Notes: generated by a model from the sequence alone, not told the origin. Shown: positions 35,631 to 47,574, counted from the first letter of the stretch. The stretch is DNA of 64,000 nucleotides from Cryptomeria japonica (GCF_030272615.1 NC_081409.1:874562594-874626593), one strand, 5' to 3'. A program made the numbers and translations.

Positions 35631-36015
35631 TCAATCAGAACAAGGAGGAACATAATGATTATAAATATAGATATTGATTATAATAGATAGGTAATGTGAT
35701 ATTAATCGTAGTCTAGTGAATGTATATATATTAATTAATGTCTAGTATTTACTAGTCACTAAACATAGGTAAAGGATATAATTTGTTAATTGTTGTATTC
35801 ATAAGTTTGTGTATTAAGAAAGATTAGGAATACAAAGGTATGTTAAGAAATGTAATGCATATGTAAAAGATGGAAGATTATATATATCTATGTTAATTAA
35901 GAATACATTAAGAATTCATGTTAACACAAGGGATAGTTTATGAACTGAAACTATTATGCAAATGTATGGCTTGGTTGACTAAAACTCAACCAAAGAGAGA
36001 AGGATATGGTCACTT

Positions 36016-36255
36016 CCCCTTGAGGACTTGGATGATGGAGGAATCACCCAAGACAAGGAAAGGCAAGGGTCTTCCTTGGCTGGCTTGGGTATAAGAGGTT
36101 ATACCCGAGACATGACTCAAGGTCAGGTCGATCCCCTTTGAGGACTTGGATGATGAAGGCATCACCCAAGGCAAGGAAAGACAAGGGTCTTCCTTGGAGG
36201 GCTTGGTGTAAGAGGTTACACCCAGGACAGGATTCGAACTCATCTTCAATTTCCT
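36016..36255. repeat. Two diverged tandem units of about 118 bp in M
   Basis: The unit beginning CCCCTTGAGGACTTGGATGA recurs 118 bp later. Each unit contains an internal inverted piece, such as AGAGGTTATACCC in the first and AGAGGTTACACCC in the second. A further pair of short repeats (CCTAAGGACAT) lies at about 36280-36350. Confidence 0.85.
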
Positions 36256-36483
36256 AGAGGGCTTGGACAAGCTTCATGGCCGCCTAAGGACATCTTGGAA
36301 CCAAGGGGTTCCAAGAAGGTGAGCCGCACAGCCACCTAAGGACATACTTTGTATGGCATTTGTATCCTTTTTATTAGATAAAAATTATGATGATGTTAAA
36401 TAAGCATTGAAGTTAGATTATAATTTAGATTACTTATATATACATATATGGTTGTCATGTTCTAACAATCTTTTTTGCAGGTT

Positions 36484-36572
36484 AAGAACAACAACAAATA
36501 AAAACACTCCGGTATGTAAGATTGAACCACTCTGAAGATTAGATAATTGGAAACAAATTTCAAGGAGTTATG
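36484..36572 (+). repeat. 89-bp direct repeat, right copy
   Basis: Second copy of 34394-34482. The F reading frame continues from this copy into TRGRLANEEVCLISQ. Confidence 0.92.
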
Positions 36573-37292
36573 ACTAGAGGAAGATTGGCAAATGAAGAGG
36601 TATGTCTTATTTCTCAAATTGAACCTACATCAATTAATGAGGCATGTGAAGATAAATATTGGATTAAAGCTATGGAAGATGAATTAGAACAAATTGAAAG
36701 GAATAACACTTGGTCATTAGTTCCCCAGCCTAAAGACAAAAATGTAATTGGAACTAAATGAGTTTTCAAAAATAAACTTAATGAAGATGGTAAGGTAATC
36801 AGAAGCAAAGCAAGATTAGTGTGTAAGGGATATTCATAGAGAGAAGGAATTTATTACAATGAAACCTTTGCACCAGTAGCCAGAATTGAGGCAGTTGGAC
36901 TTTTATAGGCTTTTGCAGCACACAAGAACTATAAAGTATATCAAATGGATGTTAAATGTGCATTTCTGAATGGAGATCTTGAAGAAGAAGTTTATATTGA
37001 ACAACCCGATGGATTTTCTTTGACAAATAACAAAGATATGGTTTGCAAGTTAAGGAAAGCTCTATATGGACTAAAACAAGCTCCTAGAGCTTGGTATGCT
37101 AGATTGGACAAATATCTTTTGAAGCTTGGATACACTAGTGATGACATCTTGGTTATAGAAGTTTTTCTTGATGATATAATCTTTGGAGGAGAAGATGGAT
37201 TGTGTAGAGACTTTTCTAACAAAATGCAACAAGAATTTGAAATGTCTATGATTGGCGAGATAAAATTCTTTTTAGGATTGCGGATTTCATAG
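36573..37292 (+). pseudogene. Element F reverse transcriptase (broken)
   Basis: Blocks in order: a linker ending EQIERNNTWSLV, the stop at 36761 replacing Trp, fingers, [31 protein letters not shown], and the active site [10 protein letters not shown] (FLDD). About 20 residues are missing between LKLGY and SDDILV compared with element E. It ends in FFLGLRIS at a stop. Confidence 0.9.
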
Positions 37293-38121
37293 ACTGATAA
37301 AGGTATATTCCTATGTCAATCCAAGTACTTGAAGGAGTTACTAAAGAAATTTGGCCTGGAAAACTCTAAACCGGTAAGCACACCTATGACTACAATTGAT
37401 AAATTATCTTTGAAGGATGAATCAACACATGTTAATCCAACTAGGTACAAGTCTATGATAGGAGGTTTACTGTATTTGACACAAACAAGACCTGATATTA
37501 TGAATGTAGTATGTATTGTTTCAATATTTCAGAGCAATCCTAAAGAAAAACATGAATCAATAGTGAAAAGGATTTTCTAGTACCTACAAGGTACTACAAA
37601 TCTTGGTTTATGGTATCCTAGAAATGAAAATTTTGATTTATGTGCATACACATATGCAAATTGGGCAAGAGATGTGGATGACAGAAAAAGCACCACCGGT
37701 GGAGCATTTTTTCTTGGTAGCAGACTAATTTCATGGTTGAGCAAGAAATAGAGTTGTACATCACTATCAACAGCAGAATCAGAATATGTTGCAGCAGCTA
37801 CAAATTGTACACAGGTATTATGGATCAAACAAATGTTGAAGGACATAAAGGTAAAATGCAAGGAACCTATAACTAACTATTTACTGTGATAACATGGCAG
37901 CAATTGATATATCAAAGAACCTAGTATTTCACTCAAAGACTAAACATGTTTCTATCAAATTCAATTTTCTAAAACAAAATGTTGAAGCAAAAGAAGTGAA
38001 ATTGGTTTATGTGAATACTAAAGAGCAAATTGCAGATATTTTTACAAAGCCTTTACCTAAGGAGGCTTTTGAATATCTTAGAGAGCAACTTGGAGTCCTA
38101 CCCCCACCAGTAGAGACTTAG
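37293..38121 (+). pseudogene. Element F RT thumb and RNase H (broken)
   Basis: Continues with KPVSTPM, YKSMIGGLLYLTQTRPD, a stop at 37578, YTYANWARD (the ADW Asp is lost), STTGGAFFLGSRLISW, SLSTAESEYVAA (Glu kept), KHVSIKFNFLK and IADIFTKPLP, and ends LGVLPPPVET with a stop at 38119-38121. Confidence 0.9.
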
Positions 38122-38462
38122 ATAGTTGATGTTTGTCATCAACTGACAGAATTAACAAAAAAATCTTTTATTTTGGCTTTGACAAGGAGAGCTACTTCTC
38201 AGGGGGAGTAGTTGGTATGTTGTAATGAGTTGGTATTTTGTATTTGAATCTGGTTTTTGTATTCCTTTGGCATTTGATGTCAAAGGGGGAGAGATTGATA
38301 TGAAAAAACACATTATTCTTTGGGGAGAGATTGTTACTTTGGGGAGAGATTGATTACTCTCTATATCTATATTTTGATTTCTGGTTAATGATCTCTTTGG
38401 GAGATTGTTGGTTTTTGGTTTTTGGCATTTCTGTTTTGGCAATTTGATGGTTTTTCCATCTT

Positions 38463-38540
38463 GTGTTGCCATCAATGCCAAAGGGGGATATTGTTGGTAT
38501 TTTGGATATGTTGATATGGTTTTGTCATTGATGTCAACAC
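38463..38540 (+). other. Inverted repeat bracketing PPT and LTR start (F)
   Basis: Arms 38463-38482 and 38521-38540 pair at 18 of 20 positions, with C opposite T at 38469/38534 and 38478/38525. The 38-nt loop holds the G-run of the PPT and the first 29 bases of the LTR. Confidence 0.72.
38480..38491 (+). other. Polypurine tract of element F
   Basis: AAAGGGGGATAT directly before TGTTGG. Confidence 0.88.
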
Positions 38541-39546
38541 TTGTCAACCTTATCAGCACTTGGAGATCTTTGGTTATGTTCACCGACAAGTCAGTGACTT
38601 ATGCACAGTCACCAGTATTTGGTTCACCAACAGGTTATATTGTTCATTGACACTTGGAATGACTTGGAGACTACTTGGTTATGTCGAAGACATTATTTGA
38701 TCACTTTGTTTTGGTGATTTGGTTATTGGTCTTTTCAGGTTTGCATATTTGTTATTACCAACAAATAGGTCCAGGATATACACCAACAGGCATATCTATT
38801 CCAGATCAGCATGACATGTCATGATTTGTTATTATTGTAAATACATTGAGTCAACATCATGCATTGGATATTATTTTATTTGTAATTGATTTTATTGTAA
38901 TATCTTTAGTGAGACGACCTATTCAATTGGTCTTAGGTTATGGTATGAATGTAAGATCTCATTTATGAGATTGAGATGTGAAAAAAATGCGATAAGGAAA
39001 AGGATTGTAATAGTATATATGCAAAAATAAGTAGAGCTACACATGCAAACATCATTTGAAGGTTGAAGGAAGGTTTTTGTGAAGGCAATCAGAACTAAAC
39101 TGGTATTGAATCCAGCATATGAAGATTCTATTTTAAGCAGTACATTATCATTGGATTTAACCATCCAATTGTAGTCAGTGTGACTCCCATTTTGTGATTG
39201 AGCAGTGAGCTCTAGGCAGCTAGCCTTTTTGCATGTGCAGAATCCATATTGTACACACCTACTATCTGCAATAGTATCATTTGATTGTGGGTAAGGCTTC
39301 CCACCGTGGTTTTTCCCCTTACAAGGTTTCCACGTACAAATATTTTTGTTATGTGTTGTGGGTGTTATTGTCTTTTTGTTTCATGCATTAATCTTTACCA
39401 GTACTGCAATTAACTGATAAAACTATCTACCGGCATAAAGTTTGGTTTACTGCCATTAAGCATTAAGTTTTGGTTAAGCTAATTTTGGTTGAATTTATTG
39501 GACAACTGATTCACCCCCCCCTCTCAGTTGTCTTCGAGACCTAACA
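38492..39546 (+). repeat. 3' LTR of element F
   Basis: TGTTGGTATTTTGG...CGAGACCTAACA, about 1.06 kb. The hairpin GTGGG/CCCAC lies at 39287-39304. Followed by the target copy ACTTC. Confidence 0.93.
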
Positions 39547-39551
39547 ACTTC

Positions 39552-40251
39552 CTGTTGGTCCTTTAGGTACTCTTCTAGAAAATAAAGCTTCAAGTTGCTT
39601 AAACTCTTCATCTTCTTTCTTCATATCCTCTAGTTCCTTCGCATATAAAGCTTTCCAATCACTCTTGCAGGTAGATGATGTAGATGCATGAAAAATGGGT
39701 TCAAATTTATAGCTCCAAATGGTCCAAATTCCTCAAACTCAAAAGAAGATAACTTCCCAACCAAGGTATCCCTATTAACAGAGGTGTTTGCCATAGTTCT
39801 CAGCTCATTAATTGCAGTAGCCTTCATCTTATAAGCCGGTGGCAAAGCTCTCAGTACTTTAGAAACTATTTAATCTTCACTCAGAGATCCACCACAACAT
39901 TGAATTCCCAGAATAATCTCTTTAACTCTGTCCATAAAAGTAGTAATCCTTTCATCATCTTCCATCTTCAGGTTCTCATACCTCACCTGGTAACCATCAA
40001 GTTTAGAAATTTTAACAGTAGGTTCACCTTCATTCAGAGTCTCCAATTTTTCCCATATAACCTTTGTAGTTGATTTGTTAGTTAGTCCCATTATTTCTTG
40101 ATCAAAAAGTGCACACAAAAGGGCTTCCCTAGCTCTACAATAATTCTCATGTTCCTTATCTAGACCTACTAGAGGAGGATTGCTAGATGTCGGATTAAAA
40201 TATGTTACACCTTTCTCAATGATCTCCCAAATTTCCTTTCCAATACATCTT
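39552..40251 (-). pseudogene. Element E gag, middle part (between F and C)
   Basis: Frames 39870-40118 and 39630-39845 read ALFDQEIMGLTNKSTTKVIW, KTLNEGEPTVKISKLDGYQV-type sequence, RITTFMDRVKEIILGIQC, PPAYKMKATAINELRTM and KLSSFEFEEF, the same protein as F gag. It is bounded on the right by the C insertion (target AGATG) and on the left by F. Confidence 0.9.
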
Positions 40252-40256
40252 AGATG

Positions 40257-41703
40257 TGATGGTATGATAAAAGAATAAGTATCTGGTAGGATACTGAGAG
40301 GGTGGGAGGTGAATTAGTGTACTAAAAAACTGATATAAAGTTATCAAACTCAACCTCAATCAAACAAAGTAATCATATCTTAGTCAAGATCAATATTCAT
40401 AAGAATACTTGACATCAACCGGTTTAACTATTATGACAACTTTAATAGTAAACAACTTCAATCTTGTGAATATCAACAATTATTAATCATAACTCAACAT
40501 ATTCATGTCTCAATGCTTCTACTTAACATGCCTTATCAGAGATTAACCAAATCAACAAATAAGATCACAACCACAAAAACATTCACCACTTGACAAAAAT
40601 GTTTATACGTGGAAAACCCCAATAGGTAAAAACCACGATGAGATGAGACTCACAAGGATCTCTATCTGAACTCTTTCGAAGTTCACCATGTTAGGAGCCA
40701 AAGCCTATTAGAGATTTACAATAAGTCATGTTAAGAACTAATTTCGGTTAGGAATCACCCTGTTTAGGGATTTTACAAATATGCCTTGTCAGAAGCATAA
40801 TACCCTATTAGGATTAACCTTGCTAGAGGATTAAAGAATCCAAGCTAATGGACCACCTTGTTAGAGGATTTAACGAGTAACCAAGCTTGTTAGAGCTTAC
40901 CCGGTTAAGGGATTTAACTTTTGTTGTAATAGTTAGAAAATAATAGTTTTGTTCATCTGTCTGAATAGCACTACTTTTTCTTGATCAGATCCTTCTATAA
41001 ACTTCAGTCTGCCTTCATTCAAAGTGCATATCCATTCCCCAGTTTGGCAACTTACACACTCAACAGGTTTTCTACCAACCTTTCCAACAACCTTAACAAA
41101 CAACTTCATTGACCTTAAATAGAAATCAATTAGGTTGGTAACACAACAAAAACCTAATTCTCATCATCGAGATTACAAACAAGTTGGTATATTCTTGACT
41201 GTTAGAAATCATGACAATCTCTTCACATTCTTCAAGACAATTTCAACCACTCCATGATCACCGCTCTATTGGACTTTGTAACTCATCACACACTGTGCAT
41301 TAGATGTGATCCACTTTGCTCCTTCCCTGGACAAGAACAAACACGTCAAAACAATTTGAATATCTCCTTAATCAAATGATCACACATGTCTCCATCATTA
41401 CCACTTATGAGATAATAAACCATCAAACTTGGTTGGTTGGTCGGTTGGGGTTTAACAACTGATGGGGTTTATCGGTTACATTACATAGAAAGGTTTAACC
41501 CTATACACTGATTCAACTCACAAACTTAACATACAATTTTACAACATCTTCCACAAATCTCTTCTTACTGGTTACTAGCCAATATAAAAAACAACAATGT
41601 CAGAAATAACATGAATACCATTTACCGGTTCAATTGACATCAATGACAACATATCATTAATTCCATCTTGATGCAAAATACCAACAAACTCAAAATGCCA
41701 ACA
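40257..41703 (-). repeat. 3' LTR of element C
   Basis: TGATGGTATGAT...AATGCCAACA, next to the PPT. Hairpin arms ATGAG/CTCAC at 40638-40653. Confidence 0.93.
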
Positions 41704-41730
41704 ATCTCCCCCTTTGGCATTGATGGCAAT
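41633..41730 (-). other. PPT and bracketing inverted repeat (C)
   Basis: Arms 41633-41649 and 41714-41730 are identical to those of A, with the same two mispairs. The PPT (AAAGGGGGAGAT on the minus strand) is at 41704-41715. Confidence 0.72.
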
Positions 41731-42015
41731 ACAAATATCAACGCCTCTGATTGCTACCAAGATTGGTGAATAGGAATCCTAGCTTACATTACCAAGTATT
41801 CACCTTGCTCTGTCTATCTTTAGACTGTCGCTGGTTCACCTAATCAGACACATAATTCTTCTCCCCCTTTTACAGTAATGCCAAAGTGAAAGTAAAACAT
41901 GTAATTTTGTTGTCACAATAATGTTGATGCTCCCCCTATGGAATATATCCACTCCTTAATCAATCCATATAAGATTCTATAAGTGGTTCAAGGCCTGATA
42001 CAATCAATATCATGC

Positions 42016-42590
42016 TTAACTAACTTCATGAAGAGGCACAACCCCCAATTGACTTCTAAGATACTCTAAAGTGGTCTTAGGAAGAGGTTTGGTAAAGATT
42101 TCTGCAAGCTGCTCCTTGGTAGAAGTGATATTTTAATTCAATGTGCTTAGTCTTTGCATGCAAAACAAGATTTGTTGAAATGTTTATTGCACTTGTATTA
42201 TCACACAAAATCTATATAGGTTCTAAGACTTCTATCTTCAAAACTTCCAAAATGTGCCTCATCCACATAGCTTGTGTGCAATTCATATAAGCTTCTACAT
42301 ACTTAGCTTCAGCAGTGGATTGTGAAGTGCAACTCTGCTTTTTACTACTCTAAGAGACTAGCCTTCCTCCTAAAAAGAATGCTCCACTGGTAGTACTCTT
42401 CTGGTCATCAATGTTTCCTACCCAATCAACATCTGTTTATTCTTTCAAATTAAAAATTCCACCATATGGATACCATAACCCATAGTCAACAGTACCTTTT
42501 AGATATCTAAAAATTCTCTTGGTTGCCATCAGATGTGTCTCCTTTAGATTCTTTTGAAATCTGGCAACAATACCAACTGCAAGGGCAATA
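42016..42590 (-). pseudogene. Element C RNase H (broken)
   Basis: No long open frame, but the minus strand aligns with A RNase H: ADW block, TSGAFFLGGRLVS-like, KHIELKYH-like and FTKPLP-like segments, ending at a stop near 42016. A deletion near 42125 removes part of the end compared with A. Confidence 0.75.
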
Positions 42591-42595
42591 TCTAG

Positions 42596-43555
42596 TCAAT
42601 TGTGAACAACATAGTGTAGTTTGCCAATCATTGACCTATATTCCTTTTCATCTACAGACTTAGGTGCATCTTCCTTAGACAATTTACAACCTGTAACCAT
42701 TGGGGTTCCAACTGGTTTACAGTCACTAGTACCGAAAGTCTTCAAAACCTCTTTCACATACTTGGATTGAGTAATGAAAATACCAATCTTCATATGTTGT
42801 ATCTGTAAGCCTATGAAATTTTTTATTTCCCCTACTAATGAAATCTCAAATTCATTCTTCATTACATCTGCAAAACAATTACTCATGTCAACATTACCTC
42901 CAAATATAATGTCATCTACAAATACTTCACTAACCAGTATTTCATTTCCTACAGACTTGAGAAAAAAAAATTTGTCATCACTGGTTCTAGTAAAGCCTAT
43001 CTTCATCAAATGAGTATGAAGTCATTCATACCATTCTCTAGGTGTCTACTTTAATCCATACAAGGCTTAATGCAATTTGCATACCATGTCTTCCTTATCT
43101 GTCAATGCATAACCATCAGGATGCTTTATATAAACCTCTTCTTCTAGTATCCCATTCAAGAATGCAAACTTAACATCCATTTGGTATACCTTGAACTTCT
43201 TATGAGCTGCAAATGCAAGCAATGTTCTGACACCTTCCAGTCTTTCTAATGGTACAAAAGTTTCTCCATAGTCTTCTCCTTCTTCTTGTGCATAACCTTT
43301 GCATACTAATCTTGCCTTATTCTGAACTACAACACCATCTTCATTTAACTTGTTTCTGAACACCCATTTGGTACCTATAACATTCTTGTTTACCGGTCGG
43401 AGTACCATGGTCCAATTTTTGTTCTTCTCAATTTGATCTAACTCCTCCTGCATAGCTTTCACCCAATGATCATCACCAAATGCCTCTTTCGCACTTCTAG
43501 GTTCAAAGGTGGAGATCATGCAAGAGTTCTCTCTTATTCTCCTTCTAGTTAGCAC
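42596..43555 (-). pseudogene. Element C reverse transcriptase (broken)
   Basis: Frame 43067-43555 (162 aa) has NWTMVLRPVNKNVIGTKWVF, KARLVCKGYAQEEGEDYGE and YQMDVKFAFLNG. Frame 42596-43009 has the active site VFVDDIIFGG, NFIGLQI and VGTPM. Stops near 43020-43066 separate them at the YGLK..P region, which reads ...LKxTPREW here. Otherwise it is the best preserved RT in the window. Confidence 0.9.
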
Positions 43556-43579
43556 TCCAGCATCCTTATCCCCAATTCT

Positions 43580-44733
43580 CTATTCAGGACTGTGATTTAG
43601 TCTCACATACCTAGGAATAACATGATCATTCTCTTCAAATTCAGCTTCATCATTGTCATCTTCCTCTAAATTTATTTGTTCTGGTTGAAAAAGTTCATCT
43701 GGATTTTCTTTACTGGTTTCTGTTTTAATAGTTTCAAGTTCCAAAAGAAAAATGCAAGGATCTTCATCCTTCATCTCAGAACTAGTTCCTTCTGCAATTT
43801 CAGGACATTCATCTACATGAACATCAACATTTTCAACAATTTTATGTGTCCGATTGTTGAAGCATTTATAGGCCTTACTCTTGGTAGAATAGCCAAGAAA
43901 TATGCCTTCATCCCTCTTAGCTTCAAATTTTCTTATGTAATCACCTCTTTTAATAAAACATTTGCTACCAAATATTTTAAAGTAGCTAACATCAGGTGAT
44001 CTCCCATACCAGTACTCATATGGGGTCTTGTCCTTACCTCTTTTCACTAGAAATCGATTCATTGTGTACACAATTGTACTTATAGATTCTTTCCAAAATG
44101 TTTTTGATACGCCTCCTTGTGTCAACATAGTCCTAGTAGCTTCAACCACTAACCGGTTGTTTCTTTCTACTATACCATTTTGTTGTGGTGTCCTTGGTGC
44201 AGAAAGTTGCCACTTGATACCATTATCATCACAATATTTAGTGAACTTTGCAGAAGTGAATTCACCACCTTGCTATGTTCTTAGATATTTTATCTTTTTG
44301 CCACTCTCTTTCTCAGCTAAGGCTCTGAATGCCTTGAATTTACCAAAGGTTCATTTTTATCCTTCAAGAATGTGACCCACATCATCCTTGAACAATCATT
44401 AGTGAAGATCATAAAGTATCTATCACCTTGAATGCTTCTTGTTCTAATTGGTCCATATAGATCTATATCAACCAAATCTAACAAGTCCTCTGCTAAGAAG
44501 GACTTGTTCTTGAAAGTTGAAGAAGTCATCTTTCCTAGTTGACATTCTTTACAAAGAGCATTAACCGGTTTGTCTAGCTGAGGCAGACCTCTTATTGTCT
44601 TAGACTTGCTTACTTTAATAATATTGTCAAAATTAATATGACAAAATCTCTTATATTAGAGCCAACTATCATCCACTTTCGCAATCAAACAGTTGCTAAT
44701 TCTAGGATTGAGATGAAACAAATTACCTCTAGT
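43580..44733 (-). pseudogene. Element C integrase (frameshifted)
   Basis: The N-terminal part 44317-44529 has DLVDIDLYGPIRTRS (first catalytic Asp kept, but HTD is now DID). The second Asp segment near 44270 contains a stop, and the catalytic Glu region lies just upstream of 44149. The C-terminal 189-codon frame 43580-44149 carries KTPYEYWYGRSPDV, EGIFLGYSTKS and the acidic linker EEDDNDEAEFEE. Confidence 0.87.
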
Positions 44734-46077
44734 CTATTTACTGGTTGCAATCAATTCACCTTTGTTGTCAAAGATTTTGCATATACCATTTCTGAATTCT
44801 AGTGGGTATCCTCTATCATTAAGTTGTTCCACACTAAGAAGATTTTGCTTTAGGCCTTCAACCCAATAGACATCGTCAGCACTGCTTATCCCATTAAGAG
44901 AGATAACTCCCTTACCTTTAACCATACAGGGTGAGTCATTACCAAATCTGACAACACCGCCATCAAATTCCTTCAGGGAAAGAAATTTTCTCCGATCACC
45001 GGTCATGTGATGTGAACAACCACTATCAATGATCCAATCATTAGAGTTTTCCATTCTAGATACTACAGCCTTTTGATGTGATATTTCTTCCTTAATTGTT
45101 ACAAACACAATACCTTCACTAGCATCATCATCAGATTCTTCATCAGTAACACCACTGTCAATAGCTACAAGACAATCTTTGTTGCCTTTACCATTGTATT
45201 TCTTAAATTTGTCTCTCTTGTATAAATTTTCACCATTAGGGCAATTTGCTGCTATAAGAACAATCTTGTTGCATGCAAAACATTTTAAAGGTAGCTTACC
45301 TCTATATTTACTAGTGCCTCTAGGCATTCGTTTTGCCAACAATGCTTCAAGTTCCACTAAGTTGTCTTCATCTTCAACATCTTTGTTGGGTCTAGATTCA
45401 TAGTTATGGCTGGTATCTCTACTTCTTCTCACATATGGGTTAGAGACAGAAGCTCTAAATGCAAATTCTGATTTTTGTACACTACCATCATTGCCATTTA
45501 GTTCAAAAGTAGTAAGTTTTCCAATAATAGAGTCAAGAGTTACCTTTGTCTTATCAATGGATTTTAGCTCCTAAATAGCTGCAACTTGAATAGCATAGAT
45601 TGGTAGCAGGGTTCTCAGTACCTTACTGATTATTGTGGAATCTTCCACTTTCCCTCCTGCACTCTTTATCTCACCAACTATATCTTTAATCCTTTGACCA
45701 TAATACTGGATATTCTCACCTTCAGACATTCTCATGTCATCAAACTTTCCTCTTAAACGCTCCTCTTTGGCAATCTTAACTTATTCATCACTGCTATAAA
45801 TCTCCTCCAGTTTCTTCCATACTGCATATGCAATTTCAAGATGATGAACATCTACATATTCAACATCAAACAGGGAACTAATAATAGCTTCTAGTGCCTG
45901 GTGATTTTCTTGATGTTCTTTCTTCTGATAATTAGTCAGGGGTCCAGTAGGTGTAGTGTACTTATTTTCTATATGCTCCCAATACTGACTACCAAGACTC
46001 TTAATGTAAATCTTCATTTTATCACTCCATATTCTATAGTTATCTTTGTTGAACTTCGGACCTTCTTTCTTCATCAT
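44734..46077 (-). pseudogene. Element C gag and protease (broken)
   Basis: The start at 46077 gives MMKKEGPKFNKDNYRIWSD, open for 98 codons. Degenerate sequence follows at 45433-45780. Then a 232-codon frame (44734-45432) contains a zinc knuckle missing its Gly-His (CFACNKIVLIAANC), DSGVTDEESDDD, the protease WIIDSGCSHHMTGD (active-site DSG intact) and NLLSVEQLNDRGY. Confidence 0.9.
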
Positions 46078-46135
46078 GATCTACAAGATCTTTTACTCAA
46101 GTAGTTAGGCTTTTAGATTAAGAGGACCTGAGACA

Positions 46136-46146
46136 CTCTGATACCA
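46136..46146 (-). other. Primer binding site of element C
   Basis: Minus strand TGGTATCAGAG, initiator tRNA-Met type, two bases after the LTR. Confidence 0.9.
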
Positions 46147-46148
46147 AT

Positions 46149-47569
46149 TGATGGTATGATGAAAGAATAAGTATCTGGTAGAATACTGAAAGGGGGGGGG
46201 TGAATCAGTATACTGAAAAACCTGATACAAAGTTCTCAAACTCAACCTCAGTCAAACAAAGTAATCATATCTTAGTCAGGATCAATATTCATAAGAATAC
46301 TTGACATCAACCGGTTTAACCGTTATGACAAATTTAATAGTAAATAACTTCAATCTTGTGAATATCAACAATGCTTAATCATAGCTCAACATATTCATCT
46401 ATCAATGCTTCTACTTGACATGACTTATCAAAGATTAACCAAATCAACAAATAAGATCACAACCACAAAAGCATTCACCACTTGACACAAATGTTTATAC
46501 ATGGAAAACCCAAATAGGTAAAAACCATGGTGAGATGAGACTCACAAGGATAGCTATCTGAACTCTTTTGAAGTTCACCCTGTTAGGAGCCAAAGCCTAT
46601 TAGAGATTTGCAATAAGTCCTGTTAAGAACTAATTCTGGTTAGGATTCACCCGGTTAAGGGATTTTACAAATATGCCTTGTCAGAAGCACAATATCCTAT
46701 TAGGAGTAACCTCAATGTAGGATTTAAGAATCCAAGATAATGGACAACCTTGTTAGAGGAGTTAATGAGTAACCAAGCTTGTTAGAGCTTACCCGATTAA
46801 GAGATTTAACTTCTGTTGTAATTGTTAGAAAACAACAATTTTGTTGATCTGTCTAAATAGCACTACTTTTGCTTGATCAGATCCTTCTATAACCTTCAGT
46901 CTGCCTTCACTCAAAGTGCAGACCCATTCACCAATTTGGCAACTTAAACACTCAACAGGTTTTCTACCAACCTTGCCAACAACCTTAACAACAACTTCAT
47001 CGACCTTAAATAGAAATCAATTAGGTCGGTAACACAACAAAAACCTAATTCTCATCATCAAGATTACAAACAAGTCAGTACAATCTTGACCGTTAAAAGT
47101 CATGACAATCTCTTCACATTCTTCAAGACAATTTCAACTGCTCCATGATCACAGATCTATTGGACTTTGTAACTCGTCATGCATTGTGCATTAGATGCAA
47201 TCCACTTTGCTCCTTCCCTAGACAAGAACAAACCCGCCATAACAATTTGAATATCTCCTTAATCAAATGATCACACGCATCTCCATCATTATCGCTTATT
47301 AGATAATAAACCATCAAACTTGGTCAGTTAGGGTTTACCAGTTACATTATATAGAAAGGTTTAACCCTTTACCATGGTTCAACTCACAAACTTAGCATAC
47401 AGGTTTACAACATCTTCCACAAATCTCTTCTTACCGATTACTAGCCAATATCAAAAACAACAATATCAGCAATAACATGAATACCATTTACTGGTTCAAT
47501 TGACATCAATGACAACATATCATTAATGTAATCTTGATGCATAATACCAACAAACTCAAAATGCCAACA
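46149..47569 (-). repeat. 5' LTR of element C
   Basis: About 1.42 kb. Hairpin GTGAG/CTCAC at 46530-46545. Followed by the target copy AGATG. Confidence 0.93.
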
Positions 47570-47574
47570 AGATG

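Larger units (their letters stand above)
34483..36483 (+). mobile_element. Insert M in F, flanked by an 89-bp duplication
   Basis: A 2.0-kb sequence starting TGTCATGTCCCC and ending TTTTTTGCAGGTTA. It has LTR-like traits: an AT-rich U3-like stretch (34520-35250), a GC-rich hairpin followed by a TATA-type box TATATTA (35361-35367), and direct repeats near 36010-36260. A LTR-like end TGTTCTAACA lies at about 36457-36466, but no 5-bp duplication was found; the duplicated target is 89 bp. No protein is recognisable. It could be a solo LTR rearranged after insertion or another kind of insert. Confidence 0.65.
24092..39546 (+). mobile_element. Copia element F inserted in E gag, split by G and M
   Basis: LTRs 24092-25135 and 38492-39546 with a perfect duplication ACTTC (24087-24091 and 39547-39551). 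Removing G (26342-33050) and M (34483-36483) leaves a plus-strand copia element of about 6.7 kb with PBS, gag, protease, integrase, RT, RNase H and PPT. The left LTR begins TA instead of TG. The two LTRs differ by scattered changes and small indels. Stops and frameshifts occur in every domain. Confidence 0.93.
40257..47569 (-). mobile_element. Copia element C, complete outline, inserted in E gag
   Basis: LTRs 40257-41703 and 46149-47569 with a perfect duplication AGATG (40252-40256 and 47570-47574). PBS, gag, protease, integrase, RT, RNase H and PPT are present in order on the minus strand, 7.3 kb in total. It is the same family as A. Its frames are longer than those of A but still have stops. 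Confidence 0.95.

Noticed and set aside
36470-36483. TTTTTTGCAG before GTTAAG as a 3' splice site, making M an intron
   Set aside because: The left junction lacks a convincing donor and M is flanked by an 89-bp duplication, which points to insertion. The string is probably chance.
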